This document shows positions 5,174 to 7,713 of a DNA stretch of 7,713 nt, in pieces (the stretch's first letter is position 1; the number at the start of each line of letters is the position of its first letter). The DNA is taken from positions 1 to 7,713 of the forward strand of contig DYHC01000088.1 in NCBI GenBank assembly GCA_020724325.1, read 5' to 3'. Below the pieces are notes generated by a model that was not told where the DNA came from, searched no databases, and worked only from the letters and a program-made list of their open reading frames with translations. This DNA is from Melioribacter roseus (GTDB lineage: Bacteria > Bacteroidota > Ignavibacteria > Ignavibacteriales > Melioribacteraceae). Both the position numbers and the translations under genes were made by a program.

Positions 5174-7546
5174 ATGGAAAATCAACTTTCTATAGTCTTA
5201 AACAGAAATAAGTTACTGAAAAATATTGATATTAAAAAAATCGATTTGAGCCGGATTAAGGGGAGATTATTTACTATTTCCGAAGGACAAATAATTTATA
5301 GAGAAGGCGATTCTGCAGATATAATTTATCTTATTATTAACGGCGAGATAAATCTGTTGAAGAAAAGACTGCTCGGCAAACCTAAATCGTATATTTTTTC
5401 TGATAATGAATTTTTTGGGCACGATGAATTTTTTGAAGAAACAACCCGGTTTTCTACAGCCGTTGCATTAAGAGATTCCTATATAATTTCCCTTTCTAAA
5501 AATGAAGTTGATGAATTGATTAAACAGGAAAATGAAATTTATGTGAACTTGCGTCAGACCTCTGCAGAAATTGAACAGGAATTATTGAAGAAAACAACGG
5601 AAACACCGTTGAAAAAAACTTTCGACAGCGAACCTATACAGGAAGATAAAACAGCGGATAATAAAACCTTAACTGGCGAAGAGGATTTCTTTAAGTCTCT
5701 TGCAGCTACTAGCGGATACGATTTGCCTAAAGTTGCTCCAACAGTTGACCAGACTAAACATGATACTGAAAGTGAATCGAAAGAAAGTAAAAATATTGAT
5801 CGAAAGTTTGAAGAAGCTTTTTTAAATGAAGATGGTATTCCAAAATCGGAAGTTGATTTAACCGAACTCGAAGAAACTATTCCCGGTTTTACGCCAATTA
5901 TTGAAAAGAAGGAAATTCCACTCTTTGAAAATAATTTGCTTGATGAAAATGAAACATCAAAACCAGAAGTCGAAATACCCTCTATTCCATCTGTTGTTGT
6001 TCCTCCCGGGCAAAATTTAAACGAGCTTGACGACGCATTATTTAGTATTCTTAGCAGCGGCGAAGCTCCGGTTGTAGAAAAACCTGTATCCGAAATCTTA
6101 AACGAAGATACTAATGTAAATTTATTTACAGAAGAAACCGAACCTTTGCAAGAGCAAGAAACTCAAATTCCTTATGAGCCGTCAGAGCCGGTTATAGAAC
6201 AATTCGAAGAAATAACATCCATACCTTCAAAATTAGATAAAGGGAAGGAATCACTGATTGATATTAAGACGGAAGAAATTTATGCAGAGGCAAATAAACA
6301 AATTTCTCCATTCGAAAAACCGGCGGATGAAAAGATAAATAATAAACTATTAAACGAGGAAGATGCAATGGGTAACGATCAACTTAAGATGATTATTAAA
6401 GCAGCAGAGCTTGTTAATTCAACTATAAAGATTGATGAAGTTCTTAAAAATATTGTTGAAGTTGCCACCGATCTTACAAATGCTGAAAGAGGAACTCTAT
6501 ATCTTGTCGATCGCGAAAAATCCGAATTATGGTCGCTCATTGCCATGGGAAGCGAACGAAAAGAAATTAGGGTTAAGCTTGGCGAAGGATTATCAGGATT
6601 TGTAGCCAAGACGGGAGAGATACTAAATATCAAAAATGTTCAGAGAGACCCAAGATGGCGATCGGATTTTGATAGAACAAGCGGATTCGTAACGAAAACG
6701 GTTCTTACTTTTCCAATAAAGAATAATAAGGAAGAGATTATAGGCGTTCTACAATTACTGAACAGCCGTAATGGTGAATTTTCTAACAAGGATGAAGAAT
6801 TGTTGAACGCAATTTCTATACATGCCGCGCTTGCTTTGCAAAATGCAGAAATGGTAGAAAAACTTTTGCAGTTAGAGAGAATACAATCGCTTGGCAAAAT
6901 GGCAAACTTCTTAATTCAGGATATTAAAAAACCGATTCTCGTTAGCAAGCGTTATGTAGAACACTTAAAGACTAAGACGCTTCCGACGGACAGCCGTCAA
7001 ATAATCGAGATGCTTAATGAACAGCTTAGCCAGGTTGCAGATCTTGTTCAAACCACATCAAGTTATTCCGAAGGGAAAACTATTTTGCGTACACTCAACG
7101 TTAGTTTGAACAACACGCTTTCCGATTATGCCGCAAGAATAACAGCATATGTTGAATCGAGAAACTGCCAGATAATTACCGAGTATGATAAAGATACAAC
7201 GGTTAAGCTGGATGTAAAAGAATTTTATCAATGTTATGTTCACATCATTAAAAATGCTTGCGATGCAATGCCCGATGGCGGAAATATTTATATCTCTACT
7301 AAACGAGACGATAAAGAAAAGCGTGTTAAATTATTTTTTAGAGATAACGGACTTGGAATTGCAGAGAGTCTGAAAGAAAAAATATTCGAGCCGTTTTTTA
7401 CTCAAGGGAAAAAAGAAGGCGCAGGCTTGGGACTTTCGATTACTAAGAAAGTAGTTGAAGCTCATAACGGTCAAATCGATGTTCAAAGTTCTCTCGGCGA
7501 AGGCGCTACGTTTATGATCTTGCTTCCAGCTGCTTCATCGGTTTAA
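5174..7546 (+). CDS. Soluble cNMP-domain / GAF / histidine-kinase-like ATPase lacking the phosphoacceptor His
   Basis: 790 residues with no membrane segment, so cytoplasmic. Residues about 28-118 are a cyclic-nucleotide-binding-like beta-barrel ('[22 protein letters not shown]'). Its phosphate cassette reads F81-G82-H83-D84 ... R92-F-S-T-A, so the Arg is kept but His replaces the usual FGE glutamate. Residues about 133-398 are a Glu/Pro/Ser/Thr-rich, probably disordered linker. Residues about 403-560 form a GAF domain ('[11 protein letters not shown]', '[18 protein letters not shown]', 'FPIKNN...IGVLQLLN'). A coiled helix (558-600) corresponds to the dimerisation helix: '[17 protein letters not shown]' has Gln582 where His is normal. 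The HATPase domain (about 640-788) is intact: N box 'IIKNACDAM' (Asn694, Asp697), G1 'DNGLGI' (724-729), G2 'GAGLGL' (749-754). No response regulator is in the window; miaA follows after 43 nt. It may be an ATP-dependent regulator, a phosphatase or a partner of another kinase rather than an autokinase. Confidence 0.88.
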   Translation: MENQLSIVLNRNKLLKNIDIKKIDLSRIKGRLFTISEGQIIYREGDSADIIYLIINGEINLLKKRLLGKPKSYIFSDNEFFGHDEFFEETTRFSTAVALRDSYIISLSKNEVDELIKQENEIYVNLRQTSAEIEQELLKKTTETPLKKTFDSEPIQEDKTADNKTLTGEEDFFKSLAATSGYDLPKVAPTVDQTKHDTESESKESKNIDRKFEEAFLNEDGIPKSEVDLTELEETIPGFTPIIEKKEIPLFENNLLDENETSKPEVEIPSIPSVVVPPGQNLNELDDALFSILSSGEAPVVEKPVSEILNEDTNVNLFTEETEPLQEQETQIPYEPSEPVIEQFEEITSIPSKLDKGKESLIDIKTEEIYAEANKQISPFEKPADEKINNKLLNEEDAMGNDQLKMIIKAAELVNSTIKIDEVLKNIVEVATDLTNAERGTLYLVDREKSELWSLIAMGSERKEIRVKLGEGLSGFVAKTGEILNIKNVQRDPRWRSDFDRTSGFVTKTVLTFPIKNNKEEIIGVLQLLNSRNGEFSNKDEELLNAISIHAALALQNAEMVEKLLQLERIQSLGKMANFLIQDIKKPILVSKRYVEHLKTKTLPTDSRQIIEMLNEQLSQVADLVQTTSSYSEGKTILRTLNVSLNNTLSDYAARITAYVESRNCQIITEYDKDTTVKLDVKEFYQCYVHIIKNACDAMPDGGNIYISTKRDDKEKRVKLFFRDNGLGIAESLKEKIFEPFFTQGKKEGAGLGLSITKKVVEAHNGQIDVQSSLGEGATFMILLPAASSV
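6356..6370 (+). promoter_or_regulatory. Possible internal ribosome binding site and start (Met399) before the GAF domain
   Basis: GAGGAAG (6356-6362) is followed 5 nt later by an in-frame ATG (6368-6370), exactly at the linker-GAF boundary. Initiation here would give a 392-residue GAF-ATPase protein without the cNMP domain and linker. The signal is better than that at the annotated start, which has no clear Shine-Dalgarno sequence, but purine-rich runs are common in Glu/Lys-rich coding DNA. Confidence 0.3.
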
Positions 7547-7589
7547 TTGTAAGCAAATTTGTTTGCATTCATTAAACAATCCGGATTAT

Positions 7590-7713
7590 ATGGCGTATAA
7601 CCTAATTACAATTCTTGGACCTACTGCTGTTGGCAAAACACGACTGGCTGCTCTTCTTGCTTATAGATTTAATGGAGAAATTATTTCTGCCGATTCGCGT
7701 CAGGTTTATAAAA
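7590..7713 (+). CDS. miaA: tRNA dimethylallyltransferase, N-terminal part (3' end outside window)
   Basis: 41 codons are visible from ATG 7590 to the window edge. They contain the P-loop 'GPTAVGKT' (residues 10-17) and the MiaA signature '[10 protein letters not shown]' (about 32-41), whose Asp and Ser belong to the active site in known MiaA proteins. The enzyme transfers a dimethylallyl group to N6 of A37 in tRNAs that read UNN codons. The gene starts 43 nt after the sensor protein on the same strand, with only a weak GGA upstream, so it may be co-transcribed with it. The combination of P-loop and DSRQVYK is specific, so the call is firm even though the protein is truncated by the window. 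Confidence 0.95.
   Translation, partial: MAYNLITILGPTAVGKTRLAALLAYRFNGEIISADSRQVYK

Noticed and set aside
7553..7566. Small palindrome GCAAA-TTTG-TTTGC after the sensor gene, considered as a terminator
   Set aside because: The stem is only 5 bp, A/T-rich and without a T run, so read-through into miaA is likely.

Overview
The window is AT-rich, densely coded bacterial DNA with no gap over 300 bases. It most resembles the Bacteroidota/Chlorobi side of the tree, perhaps an Ignavibacteria-type organism. The basis is the gene mix: ECF sigma/anti-sigma pairs, DUF4097 proteins with TMGG repeats, and a soluble cNMP-GAF-kinase beside miaA. Several genes also have real Shine-Dalgarno sites, which is less usual in classical Bacteroidia. 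The assignment is an inference from gene style, not a database match.

Region A (1-3635, plus strand) looks like one operon. It holds the 3' end of an ECF sigma factor, then a membrane-anchored anti-sigma-like protein with a zinc-less N-terminal domain and a C-terminal HEAT-repeat domain. Two exported paralogous DUF4097 proteins follow, built from 18-residue TMGG coils. Spacing is 47, 1 and 18 nt, and a strong hairpin terminator (3656-3688) closes the operon. A short REP-like palindrome lies between the sigma and anti-sigma genes. The likely role is an envelope-sensing sigma circuit whose cargo is a pair of secreted beta-solenoids.

Region B (3696-5146, minus strand) converges on the same terminator. 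In transcription order it encodes an AlkA-type HhH DNA glycosylase, a complete second ECF sigma factor, and a small soluble zinc-finger anti-sigma protein whose start overlaps the sigma gene by 8 nt. Two sigma/anti-sigma systems of different design therefore face each other.

Region C (5174-7713, plus strand) starts only 27 nt from the divergent glycosylase gene. It encodes a 790-residue soluble protein with a cNMP-binding-like domain, a long acidic linker, a GAF domain and a histidine-kinase ATPase core. The position where the phosphoacceptor His is expected is Gln582, while the ATP-binding boxes are intact. After 43 nt comes the 5' end of miaA, which runs off the window.

The most unusual items are the HEAT anti-sigma plus double TMGG-solenoid operon, the regular 18-residue TMGG ladder, and the His-less kinase with an altered cNMP pocket and a possible internal start before its GAF domain.
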